64,000 nt of DNA from Pisaster brevispinus (GCA_023634235.1 JAMKCF010000012.1:2029001-2093000); one strand, 5' to 3'. Shown: positions 40,023-50,689, numbered from the stretch's first letter. A program made the numbers and translations. Notes: generated by a model from the sequence alone, not told the origin.

Positions 40023-41270
40023 TAGCCTTGTCCAAGGCTCTTTACGCAAGCACCCCGCTTTGAATTCACCAGGTAGCATAACAATACTGGCACGGTACTG
40101 CAGTACTTGATATTACAGTATACCGTGGGGTCGAAGCATGGTTTTTCAACCTCGTACCAAAAAACGAAGCCGAAACATTCGCTCGGCCCCAGCGGCCTAT
40201 CCAGGACCGCGGCTGGGATCAGCCTCGCTACCATGGGCAGCGCGCCGTATCGATACCTCTCGTCACTAACCCCTGGTAGGGATGTACTAAGAAACAACGC
40301 TGATTGGCTCCCAAGGGTGACTACTTTGCGTGCACGCTCGTTAAAACAACTTTCGAGCGCACCATGGCGCTTAGACGCGCGTGTGAAAATGCAAGTATTT
40401 TGACGCGATTCCATTTCAAATGAATCATTTTTTACACGGTCACCCTTAACTGCATACAGTTAGACATATCGAAAATCAAAGAAGAATGACAGGGGACCAG
40501 TTGCTTTTTGACTTGGAGCCTCTTTTACGGGTTACCGTACTTGAGCGCGCGCGTAGAACGGATCGGCCCAGGCCTAATTAAAATGTGCTAGATTCTAGCA
40601 CATTTTAATGAACCAATTCCAGGGGTTATGATCGAGCAAGGCATCCTGGGAAAAAATGGCGCGGCGAGATCGATCACCCCTGGGAACGAGGATGCGCTGG
40701 GATGGGCTAATCAGCTTGCACAGATTCGTGTTCAGGAAGTACGTCATGCGTGCAGTGCTTGCAGTGTGAGTGTGATGCATGATGGGACTGAGCATTAACC
40801 AATGAGCGTGCTTGATACGTTTGCCCATCCCAGCGCCTTTGGTTTTAAGGCAAGGCGCTGTAAAAGGGTCAGATTGTGGGCGGAGTTGCTTTATGCTAAT
40901 ATTTCCCGAAGGTGTATGCTCATTGGTTAATGTATAGTGGCAAGGCGAATACTACATACTCATTACGTCATAACGAGAGTTTATGATTGGACGATTATCC
41001 GCCCAGTACAGGAAATGAATATTCAATAGCCGATTCCAGCATACGTAATTAGCGCTGGAATCCCTGCGCAATGATAAAGAAAAACATAAACTGCCGTTTA
41101 CAATGGGAACAAGGCTCTGTTTCGGCTTCGTTTTTAGTACGAGGTTGAAAAACCATGCTTCGACCCCACGGTATACTGTATATCAAGTACTGCAGTACCG
41201 TGCCTGTTTTGTTATGCTACCTGGTGAATTCAAAGCGGGGTGCTTGCGTAAAGAGCCGTGGACAAGGCTA
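40023..41270. mobile_element. Mutator-like nonautonomous element with long inverted repeats
   Basis: Inverted terminal repeats 40023-40176 and 41119-41270 (about 153 bases, near-identical) bound a 1,248-base element. The ends read 'tagccttgtcc.aggctcttt'. A 9-bp direct repeat, ATAGAAGTA, sits at 40014-40022 and 41271-41279 and is a clear target-site duplication. Long inverted repeats with a 9-bp duplication are typical of Mutator-like elements. The interior has no long ORF and no transposase motif, so it would need a helper. Confidence 0.75.
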
Positions 41271-41772
41271 ATAGAAGTAGGAAAGCTCTCCTTGCTATAG
41301 ATATCTTACATAGCTTTGTTATAAAACTTAGACTTGGTTCAGTTCCAGAAAGCTGTTGAAATTGTGCATACTGTAAGACCAGGGAGAGCTCTCTAATTTT
41401 TTTTTTAAATATGCCGAAACTATACAAGTTTTGCTATCATAATGTACACTTTCAAAGAACTATTGAAACTATAAAACAATACTTTGAACTACATTTAAAC
41501 TAACGTACAGGGTCAGTAATACACCGTCGCCAGTCACTGCCAGTGGGCGTATGTAGCTCATGTGTGTGGTAACTTAAAGACCACTTGAACAAAATTAACA
41601 TTATTGGTTTGGGTTTTTATTTTAAGAAAGGTAAACGAGTGCGTAATTAAAACATGTACATATCAATCAATACAAAGTTGTGTCATAATAATAATTACAA
41701 AACAACAACATTTTGATCAGTGTTACGCTGGGCAAAAACGAAAAAACAAAACGTTGTGAGAATAAGAAAAAA

Positions 41773-41992
41773 GAATATCCAGTGGCGTAACTGGGGGGGG
41801 GGGGGCGCCACGGGGGACACGTGCCCCCCCCCCCCCAATTTGGAACCCGCCATAACGTAGATCAAGTTCCAGTTTTAAAAAAAGTGTAAATGGAATTTAT
41901 AATTGATTTGCCAGCAGTGCCCCCCCCCCTAAAAAAAATTGTGCCCCCCCCCCAAAAAAAAAAAAAAAAAACCTTTATAGTTACGCCGCTGA
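41773..41992. mobile_element. MITE with CAGTGGCGTAACT ends
   Basis: Ends 'cagtggcgtaact' and 'agttacgccgctg' are inverted repeats. 'aatatc' occurs outside both ends, a possible target duplication. The interior is mostly G and C homopolymers and poly-A. It lies downstream of the Mutator-like element. Confidence 0.6.
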
Positions 41993-42299
41993 AAATATCT
42001 CATACGTGCGAATACGTCAAAAGGAATTGAGATCTGGGCGCTGACTTTATAGCAACAGGGGATACAGTGAGGATCAATACACTCTAGCAAACAGCAACAA
42101 CTCCAAGGCCGAAAAACAGTACTCTTCCAATGATTGTGATCATGAGCTCAAAACGATGACTTCATAGCGAAACCATGTTCAATGAAGATCACAACGAAGT
42201 TCTAACCGTGCATTGTTGGTAACCTTCATTTGTGTCCGTAATGAGTTGTGTGTAACACGTGGTGTACGAAAGCCCAATCGTGACACTTAAGTATAATCA

Positions 42300-42600
42300 G
42301 CGGGAAAATACGTGTAATTCGTTACTATGAATTAAGAATCCGTTACAGCGAATTAGGTAATTCGTCCCAACAAATTAAGTAATTCGTTCTAACGAATTAG
42401 CGATTGGCCTACCTCTATGGTGCGACTGTACGGCCGTGTCCGAATTGATGACTTTGGCTAAAAGTTTCAACGTCGTTGTAGTCAACAGGTAATGAGCTGC
42501 AGCTAATTCGTTATAACGAATTACTTAATTCGTTATAGGGAATTATTAAAACGTAAACACGAATTACCTAATTCTAGTTCGTTATAATGAATTTCTTTCC
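42300..42600. repeat. Array of TAATTCGTTATAACGAATTA palindromes
   Basis: At least five perfect or near-perfect copies of a 20-base palindrome occur at about 42314, 42357, 42380, 42501 and 42523, with another imperfect one at 42575. They fall in two clusters about 100 bases apart. The clusters are themselves inverted relative to each other, bounded by 'ccaatcgtgacactta' (about 42273) and 'agtggcacgattggg' (about 42617). The whole may be a palindromic DNA element whose arms are built of short palindromes. Confidence 0.65.
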
Positions 42601-42869
42601 TGCTGATAATTACTTCAGTGGCACGATTGGGCTTTAAAATGAAAATACAGGCCAAGCCTTGCACATGAATGTTTACGGATATGACACCATAAAGCAAAAT
42701 GGATCAATGAATGTGCATTCCTTGGCGTGTATTTTCATTTTACGCATTACGCACAACGCAACAGGGATACATCAATATTCGGCCTTGATGGAGGTAGGTT
42801 CATACCCTGGTACTGCCCCGGAAAATATTGTATAATTTTTACCTGAAAGCCTGCGCTGGAACCGTAAGC

Positions 42870-43055
42870 ACGTGAAAAGGCAAGCTAACATTCCGGTGCT
42901 TACTGTATAAAAATGAATCATGATGTCACAAAGCAAATCCATGGTGAACGCGCCAGATGGCCGCCTAATTTTCTAGCTATACGTGAAATATTCTGCTATA
43001 GTTAGCACGAAAATTTACTTACCGTAAAGCAGTACTATGAAATTGGGCCCTGAGC
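42870..43055. mobile_element. Remnant MITE of the GGGCCCAATTTCAT family
   Basis: It ends with 'actatgaaattgggccct' and contains 'agcacg', 'gcttactgtat' and 'ttagcacgaaa' words like those inside 17885-18082. The left end is eroded. It directly abuts the next MITE. Confidence 0.4.
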
Positions 43056-43057
43056 TA

Positions 43058-43783
43058 GGCCCGCGCTAAACGTCGCACTTTTGCCGTGTCGAACTCAAAT
43101 GATTTTCGCACGCCAAAAGTGCGGCAATTAAAACGAATCGGTGACAAACGTCGAAATTAGTAAAATAGTTTGCCGCACTTAAAGCAATTCAAATTGGTGA
43201 CGCGGGAGAAAATTGCTAAAGAGTCATGTTTCATGATGGCAATTCGAGCTCAAATATCAGTGATTAGTGACAATATCGATCGTAATGATACTGTTCCCCA
43301 CCTTAAATGTTGTCCTTATTATTACTAAATTCCCATCGTTGGTGAGTGGGTTCATCGTCTGTTTTCAAGAGTGTCAAACTAGCTTATTTCTGAAATCTAC
43401 AGATTATGTTTGTTCCAGTCAGAAGTTGTTTCCCATCCCATCCCGGAATACTCCCAGCTACAGCACTAACAAGGAGAACGTTCACATTATTAGAAAATAC
43501 ACATAAAACATTTTTACTTTACAATTTTGTATTTTTACAATAATGTACATAGCGCATGCGTTTTCGCAAAGAGCATCGCCCGACTGAGAATTCAATTCGA
43601 TTCGACGCGGCAAGAGCGCGACGTTTGTCACCATGTCTGATCTTGCAACTACCGCGTGCTACACGGCAGTGTCTAACTTAAATCACAAGTTTGTTCTAAA
43701 CGTCGCTCTTTTGTCGAATTTAATTCATCATTTTCTAATTATTTGAGTTCGACACGGCAAAAGTGCGACGTTTAGCGCAGGCC
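43058..43783. mobile_element. TA-flanked MITE (Tc1/mariner-like)
   Basis: Inverted ends of about 46 bases match at all but one or two positions. They start 'ggcccgcgctaaacgtcgca' and end with the inverse, and both are flanked by TA (43056-43057 and 43784-43785). Further in, 'cggtgacaaacgtcg' and 'gcgacgtttgtcacc' are also inverted, so the arms may extend to about 200 bases. The interior (43267-43506) has a short ORF of 79 codons without recognisable domains. Confidence 0.65.
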
Positions 43784-43929
43784 TAAGATGCGTTTGGTAC
43801 CCGCTGTCACCGCGCTAAACGTGAATGGAGTCGACGTTCTTGATGAACCGTACCAAAATCTCGTGTTCAATATAAACTGTGTTCGTATAAAAGAGCTGTT
43901 TGCGTTGTTCATGCACTAACCCCTCCCAG

Positions 43930-44049
43930 GTCAGAATTGACCCGGATTCCGGATCCCAGGGGGGCTGAGCCGTTTCTGGATCAGGCTGACACAGAAACTG
44001 GTTAGAAATGGGATTTCAGCTTGGAGTCTGCGTCAGTTTGACCCATTAT
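43930..44049. repeat. Degenerate leader of the 30-bp minisatellite
   Basis: 'aggtcagaattgacccggat' and 'tggatcaggctgacacag' are diverged versions of the repeat phrase that follows. A similar degenerate phrase set recurs at 50690-50880. Confidence 0.4.
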
Positions 44050-44640
44050 GCCAGGCTCACTGAGACCCGGACCCGTTGGGCCAGGCTCACTGCGAACGGA
44101 CCCATTGGGCCAGGCTCACTGAGACCCGGACCCGTTGGGCCAGGCTCACTGAGACCCGGACCCATTGGGCCAGGCTCACTGAGACCCGGACCCATTGGGC
44201 CAGGCTCACTGAGACCCGGACCCATTGGGCCAGGCTCACTGAGACCCGGACCCATTGGGCCAGGCTCACTGAGACCCGGACCCATTGGGCCAGGCTCACT
44301 GAGACCCGGACCCATTGGGCCAGGCTCACTGAGACCCGGACCCATTGGGCCAGGCTCACTGAGACCCGGACCCATTGGGCCAGGCTCACTGAGACCCGGA
44401 CCCATTGGGCCAGGCTCACTGAGACCCGGACCCATTGGGCCAGGCTCACTGCGACCCGGACCCGTTGGGCCAGGCTCACTGAGACCCGGACCCATTGGTC
44501 CAGGCTCACTGAGACCCGGACCCGTTGGGCCAGGCTCACTGAGACCCGGACCCAATGGGCCAGGCTCACTGAGACCCGGACCCATTGGGCCAGGCTCACT
44601 GAGACCCGGACCCATTGGGCCAGGCTCCCTGAGACCCGGA
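44050..44640. repeat. 30-bp minisatellite, about 20 units
   Basis: The unit is 'ccaggctcactgagacccgg' plus 'acccattggg'. Most units are identical; variants swap cccatt/cccgtt, gagacc/gcgacc, and one unit has 'cattggtcc'. The unit is a multiple of three and lacks stops in four of six frames, so ORFs of 189-215 codons appear on both strands (decapeptides such as GPGSLRPGPI or HWARLTETRT). A 13-base direct repeat, TTCAGCTTGGAGT, brackets the array (44015-44027 and 44679-44691). I find no start context, splice site or non-repetitive domain that would make it a gene. Confidence 0.92.
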
Positions 44641-44691
44641 ACCGAACGATTTTAGAGGTTAGAACTCTCTTCGGTGGATTCAGCTTGGAGT

Positions 44692-45220
44692 AGGGATACT
44701 TTATCCCCACCGTCAGAAATATTTTTTGTTTGAAAATGATTCTAGCCTGATAGGTGCTCTTTTATTCGTTGTAACATTATTGTCACATGTCAGTCATAAA
44801 TTCTCATCTGACAGTGTGTGTCCAGAAAACACATGCACACATAGAGCAAATCGTAATTCAAGGTCCACTGAAAGTTTTTGGGCGCGAACAGAACACACTA
44901 ATCCGACTAGTCTGCTCTCCATACAACAAGCACGTTACAGAACGGTTTCCATTGGACATGCGAGTAAAAGGCAACATATTTCAATCTTCGGTGAGGTTAA
45001 ACAATATGTTCTTGATAGGGAAAAAACAAAGTGAAGGCACCCCCCCCCCTTCACCCAATGAAGGCCAATGCATACCTCATTATTGGCTCATCAAACATCG
45101 TGCGTAATCAAAACCATAGAGGATCAGGAGATTAACCTCGGTCTGTTTATACGAGTACGGTATCGTTTTCAGTCTTCCCTATTAAACTTTCCGTCAAGCT
45201 TCATTTTAGATTTCAAACCT
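44692..45220. other. 5' flank of the C2 gene
   Basis: No coding exon is supported. The ORFs here (44726-45107 plus) have no domain signature. A C-run lies at about 45040-45048. Confidence 0.3.
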
Positions 45221-45229
45221 TATATAAAG
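45221..45229 (+). promoter_or_regulatory. TATA box of the C2CD4-like gene
   Basis: TATATAAAG is a full consensus TATA box 122 bases before the ATG at 45351. An initiator-like 'ttcacta' lies at about 45247-45253, the expected distance downstream. The 5' UTR would then be about 100 bases and unspliced. Confidence 0.6.
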
Positions 45230-45350
45230 AGGCGCAAACGAAGATGTTCACTAAACACTCTGTTGAATCTCGGGCAGCCAGTGAACTACCAATATAATTT
45301 TTGAGTTAGTTTATCTCTCTTCTCATAACTCCTTGCGTCTATTGTAAATC

Positions 45351-46523
45351 ATGAGTCGTGATCGAAGCCGAAGCTTTGTCATCACACCTAGTGAAGTTCC
45401 TTACTTCACTGTCCCTGCGAGGCGGCACTTCAAGCGGTTCTCTTCGGGAGCCATCAACAAGACGCCAAGCATACAGGATGCGAAAGACGCCATGCAAGAC
45501 TGTGTCATGTCATTCCAGGACAGAACAAAATGTCTATCTCTCGGGATGCCCACCTTGAAGAGGTCACCCAGAAGTAGTCCGAGACGGACTGGTTTTCTCG
45601 GCACGCGGTCGATGAGTACCTCAATTCGAACCACCCCACCGCCACCCCAGAACAGCCTCCTCTCACCGCGGTCCATGACCATGTGTGGACGAAGCAACCG
45701 ATCTCTCTGCAACACAACAATTACCATCTCTCCCTCGAAACAACGACTTCCCATAGAACAAAGGTTCTCGTCGATGGGTAACATCAATCCTCCCACGCAA
45801 AGAACATGGGACTTTCTGCCGGAAATTCCTGTTCCCTTTGACTCATGGGTTCCAAACCTTCTCTCGGCGAAAAGATCACCACGCCACAAAAGCTCATCCC
45901 GATGGAGTCCCAAAAAAGCAGCCGCCGTTGCAGGCTCCGAGTCAACACTCTGTCCCACCAAGTTAGAACAAGCCAACAAAAAGTACGGCGTGTACAGGGA
46001 AAGGTGTTTTTCAGATAGCCGAGCTTTAGAACGCCGACGGTCGCGACCAGTTTCCCCATTGTTACCAACAAACCATGAAGACCCCTCCCAGGACATTGCT
46101 ACCCCAACACCCGATCCCCAAGACTCCATCAATGTTTCGCTTAACTTCAAAGCTCACGAGAAGCGATTGGAAGTCGATATACACGGCCTCACGTGCCAGG
46201 TGCCTGCTGGTGAGACCGCTAGTCGCAGCAGCAACAGCCTTCTCGTTGAATTGACTCTAAACCCTGGCAAACAGCGTCATTTGTTACGAGACATCCCCTT
46301 TTCAGACGACTGCGATGGCTACATCCTCCCACCACAGAGAGTCGTCTTCAAGGGGGTGAAGTCGGCTAGTCTTTCGTCTAAGATTTTAACCATCAAGGTG
46401 TATACCAAGGCGCTACTTCGGAGGACTGGGAGGTTGCTGTACCAAACCTGCATGCCTCTTGCTGATGTAGCCCTCTACGGTGATGCTAACTGGGTACCAT
46501 TCAAGTCGTCAAATGCCGAAAAG
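45351..46523 (+). CDS. C2CD4-like exon 1
   Basis: ATG at 45351 is the first in the frame after the TATA box. It encodes 391 residues: the VPYFTVPAR motif (about 15-24), a disordered Ser/Arg/Pro region, and a first C2-like unit from INVSLNF (260) through VELTLNPGKQRH, RVVFKGV and ILTIKVYTKALL to WVPFKSSNAEK. It ends exactly at AAG before the GTTGGT donor (46524). Reading through would add 17 residues and then a stop, so the splice is preferred: the next exon continues with a perfect C2 strand. Confidence 0.85.
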
Positions 46524-47855
46524 GTTGGTATTTTTCATCTTTCCCGAGACACCCGAGTTTTTATCCCCGTACTTTAAAAAAATAGATGGGATACTTTAAA
46601 ACATCAATAATAATACATCGTACATCGTACTGCACTCATCTTGGAGGTAAACCGATGATGAAAACAATGGAAGACGCAAATGTACGCGCGGCGCAGAGAT
46701 TGAGCCAATGAGCAACCTTGTTTTGACCTCTAGCCCAGGGCACCCAACTCAAATGACGACATGTCATGTGCATATAAACCGGTAACATTATTATGAATGG
46801 TCAACTTATAAAGTTTTTGAATGTTTATCTTTACAGGCGAAACAATCTATCTCAGTTTGTATGTGCTTCAACGCTCAAAGGAAGAGACTGATGGTTACAG
46901 TAGTCAACGCAAAGGCACTAAAGCGGTCAGCCCTAAGAAAAGGTGAGATGCAATGTTTGATAAAGTTGCTGAAAGAAATTTTCATTTATAATTGTTTTTC
47001 TCTAAACGAATTTTGACAGCTGATGCTGTTTCAAAGCGAAAACATACACGAACTTTGGCCTATGCCACGGACAGCGCACAAAATACATGTAAAAAAGCAA
47101 AATTTGTTTGTTCATGGCTGATGGACGTGAGAAGTTTCGGGATCTCGACAATAATTCATTTTTTAGATTATAATTAACTACAACTTATCATTAGCGGATT
47201 AGCTCGAGCAATACCTCAGGTGAAAGCTTATTACAGTCACGAATCTTTACAAATAGCCATTTAATTTTAAACATTTAATTACAATTTGGGGTTCAAATCG
47301 GCCAAAAACGGCAAAAGCATCGTTATTGGACTTGTTCAACACAACATTTACTTTACTCTCTAAAAAAAGACCGAGGTACCGACGTTTTTTAAACGTCTAC
47401 TTCATGCAAACTTTAAAGAAATTCAAACAAAAAACACTCACACCAAACAAACACACACAGAAGCAACGAATTAAACATGGATTAATTTTGTATCCGCAGA
47501 TTCTTACGTGGAGGTGAAACTGTTCCGACGAGGTTGCCCCGAGAATGATGCCATGCAGACGGTACGAACCAAGTGCCACCGAGGCGGTAGCAATCCCGTG
47601 TACAAGGAGGCCTTCTCGTTCGGCTTCACGACCGACGGCAGCGATGCCTCACGCTACGCGGAGTTAACGTTCACCGTGCGTCGTAAGGGTTTCTTACGGG
47701 CAGACAAGGTCCTCGGCAAGGTGACTCTGTCCAGTGATTTGCAGCTCCGATGGAAAAAGTCCGAGTCGCTGAAGAACACTCTAGATGAAGTTTTCCGCTA
47801 CCCGGGGAAAGTTATCACCCAGTCACATAACTTATCCCCCTGCAGTTGCAATTAA
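45351..47855 (+). CDS. C2CD4-like protein with two C2 domains (whole span, 3 exons)
   Basis: Join 45351-46523, 46837-46942, 47500-47855: 1635 bases, 544 residues, phases 0 and 1, all introns GT-AG. The N-terminal motif ITPSEVPYFTVPARR resembles the conserved LTPDxIPEFxIPPR motif of vertebrate C2CD4 (nuclear-localised, single C2) proteins. Residues about 30-255 are Ser/Pro/Arg-rich and look disordered. A divergent C2-like unit spans about 260-391 and a clear C2 domain 392-530. Vertebrate C2CD4 proteins have one C2 domain, so the paired layout also recalls synaptotagmin-like proteins. Calcium ligands are mostly missing. A cytosolic or nuclear protein is likely; no signal peptide or membrane segment. 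Possible poly(A) signals are at 48641 (ATTAAA) and 48683 (AATAAA). Confidence 0.85.
46837..46942 (+). CDS. C2CD4-like exon 2 (C2B strands 1-2)
   Basis: The acceptor TTTACAG precedes 46837 and the donor GTGAGA follows 46942. Its 35 codons encode ISVCMCFNAQRKRLMVTVV and NAKALKRSALRK, the first two beta strands and loop 1 of a C2 domain. It is shorter than 60 codons and so is missed by ORF length cut-offs. Phase 0 in, phase 1 out. Confidence 0.88.
47500..47855 (+). CDS. C2CD4-like exon 3 (rest of C2B, stop)
   Basis: The acceptor TCCGCAG precedes 47500. It encodes DSYVEVKLFRRG (from 427), the strand SNPVYKEAFSFGF, then AELTFTVRRKG, ADKVLGKVTL and the C-terminus LSPCSCN. These are the standard C2 strand motifs. 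Of the five usual calcium-binding acidic residues only Asp427 and Asp495 are evident; the loop 3 D-x-D pair is replaced by VRRKG. Calcium-independent membrane or protein binding is the likely mode. Confidence 0.88.
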
Positions 47856-49280
47856 AAGTGTTTTTAAGTTTTTCAAAGTTGATCACAATTAAAATGTGGG
47901 CATTTCTTTTTTACTTCTTCAAACTTCAAATTGGTCGCAACTGATTTATCCACCATAAGATCCCACTGAATTGCCTCTCCATTTTTAGTAGTGGAAATAT
48001 CACACGAACGATGTAATAATATTAGGTTTTCCCGGTTATTTTCGGCAATTATAAGCAGCTAATTTAAACGTCGCAGTATTGCATTTCACACCAAATTGCA
48101 AGCTCCTCTAAAACTGTCATTCAATTTCACTTTACAATGTGCAAGCAATTATACTTTTGTGTCAAACGATTAAAACAAAGATAACTGTTCAATTCAAAAA
48201 ATCACCCGAACAGCATTTAAAGTTTGCTGCAGTCTTTTGCACAATTATTTTCTACTTGTGCCTTCTCTGCCAATTAATTGAATGCCGATTTCACATGGCT
48301 GAAAAGAAAGAATTATAAGGTAAATTGAAAAAAGTGCAGTATAATTTCGTCAAAGTAAAATTGAATGACAGTTTTAACTGAAGAGGCAAAATCGCTTCAA
48401 TATGAAGGCATGAAAGTGAAATGGGCTGCTGTTTTGCCGTAAACAACTGGGGAAAATATATTAATTAGTTGTGGGTCCCCCCCCCCCCCGAAAATGATCA
48501 CAACACTTTAAACACTTCATTTAAACAAGTCATATAATAAGGCTGAATTTTAAATCGAATTTAAGTTTCTTTTAATAATGACATTTTAAGTTCGCATTTT
48601 TTCGTCATATTATACTTTATATGAAGATCTCGTTGCCTGTATTAAAGTGTAATGTTGTTGTAAATAACTTTCGGTTCGAAAGAATAAAGAGAAGATTTAT
48701 TAAAATAAATGTTATTGTTCAGATATTTTGTTTTTATTTTGAAGGTGTTTTTTAAAATGTTTTTATAGTTTAACTTTATGAGCCAAGGTTGTCCAGGCCA
48801 ATTCGGCAAAAATTAGTTCAGTTTCACTAAACACGAACTCAAACTCGTGCACGTTTTAAATTAGGAATTTTTTGTAAAGCTAATTGCATTCAATCTCGTT
48901 TTCGTGCACGCGATTTCGTTCTTCTCCCCCGGGCTCCATTCAGTCATTCCATTTCATTTACATTTTCACCACTCTCAGTTGAATTTCTACCACCTTACAA
49001 ATAATTGATAGAATTGAATGGTTGACCAGCCTCTCGCTGTTGGCTTCTGCAAAATTGAATGATCTTTGCGACTGTTGAATGCTGATGCGACGGAGCATTC
49101 ATTTTTAAACAAAACTAAATAAGCCGTGCTAAATTGTGATTTCTTCTGCCTAAAATGGCAGGAAAACCTTCACTAGATGCAAATAAACACTACATTTGTG
49201 TATATACAATCGTCAAGTACAAAATAATCTATGTCGCATTCCCAAGATTAGTTGCCGCAAAAGAGAGATGTTCCACAATG
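47856..49280. other. 3' UTR and downstream flank of the C2 gene
   Basis: An ATTAAA at 48641 and an AATAAA at 48683 are candidate polyadenylation signals. 48100-48420 and 48930-49090 contain scattered 'attgaatg', 'tttcattt' and 'ttgcaag' words in both orientations, resembling a large decayed palindromic element. A C-run is at 48477-48489. Confidence 0.35.
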
Positions 49281-49284
49281 CAAT

Positions 49285-49505
49285 TCCAAGAATATGCGCC
49301 ATCTTGTTGGTGTCCGAGGGGCAGATCTGTTTATTTGCAACACTCTTTACCGGCCGTTTGCAACCCGGTGCCTCAACTTCACGCAGGCATCTAAAGTTCT
49401 TGAAAGTTTTAGACCGCCGCCGAGGTCGCAGGACGGAAACGGGCGTTTGAAACAAATAAATCCAACCCTTGACCTAACCCAAGATGGCGCATATTACCTT
49501 GAAAA
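49285..49505. mobile_element. Foldback MITE
   Basis: The left arm 'aagaatatgcgccatcttg' pairs with the right arm 'caagatggcgcatatta', and 'gtttatttgcaa' pairs with 'ttgaaacaaataaa' further in. The 220-base palindrome has a loop centred near 49395. The ORFs here on both strands are by-products of the palindrome. Confidence 0.55.
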
Positions 49506-50243
49506 ATGTCAGTGGTTTTTAGAAGGGGACATTGGTGTTTCAGGGTCAGATTTTCGCCAAATGTATATGTTGTTGGGTGGGGGGGGGGGTGTTTCTCTGA
49601 ACGAATTTTGACAGACTCATGTTTTAAAACGAAAAACACTTTCGCATTTCATGTCATAGTGCACAATGCACAACATGCAATATTGTTTGTGAGATCCCAA
49701 CATTAATTCATGTTTAGTTTTTAATTAACGATCACTTACCACGGGCAGACTTTTTTATGCAATGAAGGCACGTACATTTCTCGCACATATCTAAAATGTA
49801 TATCAAAATTTTCGGGTCATATAGGGCCTATTGGCGAAAAAACAAACCTAGCTTCCGTAATTTTTTTTTTAAACAGTCCAATTTTGGAATACATGTGCAT
49901 GTGTTACTAGACCGTGCCTAATTTGTCAACCAGTGGCTATATGACTGCATCGGGTCCTAGTCTTATCATTGCCACTGGTAACCAACGGCCAAGCCGTAGC
50001 GAAGCCGCTAAATTTGGACACACTTTGGCTAAATGACCGGGGACCACTGGGAAACACCGGGGACAGTAATAAACACTATTTATCACATGACATACAACGG
50101 ACTTCCGAGAAAAAAAAAACACCTGAAAATTACTCCTTTGGTTAAATGTATCTCAGTAGAGTAAAAGTTACCCAATTACGACAAAAGGGACAAAATTCTC
50201 TACAGCAGGACCTGAAGTCCAGCAAAGCGATTTTAGTATAAAC

Positions 50244-50298
50244 GGAATACGTGGGCCCACTGCCACGGGGTGCAATTAACTAGTGGGCCCACGTATCT
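50244..50298. repeat. Inverted repeat ATACGTGGGCCCACT
   Basis: 'aatacgtgggcccactg' (about 50247) and 'agtgggcccacgtat' (about 50282) are inverted repeats separated by about 20 bases. Each arm contains the palindrome GTGGGCCCAC. It could be a short foldback. Confidence 0.55.
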
Positions 50299-50431
50299 AG
50301 CATCCACCGAATCGGAAGAAGAATAGAGAATGTACAGCACTTCGGTCTCATCTACGTCATTACATCGTCCAATTGGGGTCGGAGTCAGTAAGGGTTCTGA
50401 ACGATTTCTGTGTAACTTTATAGGTTGTTAT

Positions 50432-50640
50432 TTTGTAGGATTTGAAACTTTGCATGGCGGAGATACAATCTAGTAAGGTTGCAGTAACACAATGTACATG
50501 AGTAGGATTTGAAACTTTGCATGGTGGAGATACAATCTAGTAAGGTTGCAGTAACACCATATAGGCCTACATGAGTAGGTTTTGAAACTTTGCATGGTGG
50601 AGATACAATAGTAAAGCTTGCGGTAAACACATGCGGTAAT
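50432..50640. repeat. Tandem repeat, about 68-bp unit, three copies
   Basis: Each copy has 'gatttgaaactttgcatgg', 'ggagatacaatctagtaagg' and 'ttgcagtaacac'. The units start at about 50438, 50506 and 50579. The unit equals the first block of the GGTAACACCATG-family repeat at 18785 and 34506. Confidence 0.75.
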
Positions 50641-50689
50641 CTTCAGCATCTTCTACAGCTCTACATAAAAACTTCCAGCCCCCATGAGA

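Noticed and set aside
44008..44710. Four long ORFs encoding decapeptide repeats, collagen- or proline-rich-protein-like
   Set aside because: They follow automatically from a 30-bp unit without stops. Both strands are equally open, there is no signal peptide or unique domain, and the flanks are non-coding. Kept as a repeat.
45401..46150. 249-codon minus-strand ORF opposite the C2CD4-like exon 1
   Set aside because: It is antisense to a well-supported exon; the plus frame has the family motif, promoter and splice continuity.
50432..50640. Regular spaced repeats as a CRISPR array
   Set aside because: Eukaryotic context, only three long units and no uniform repeat-spacer pattern.
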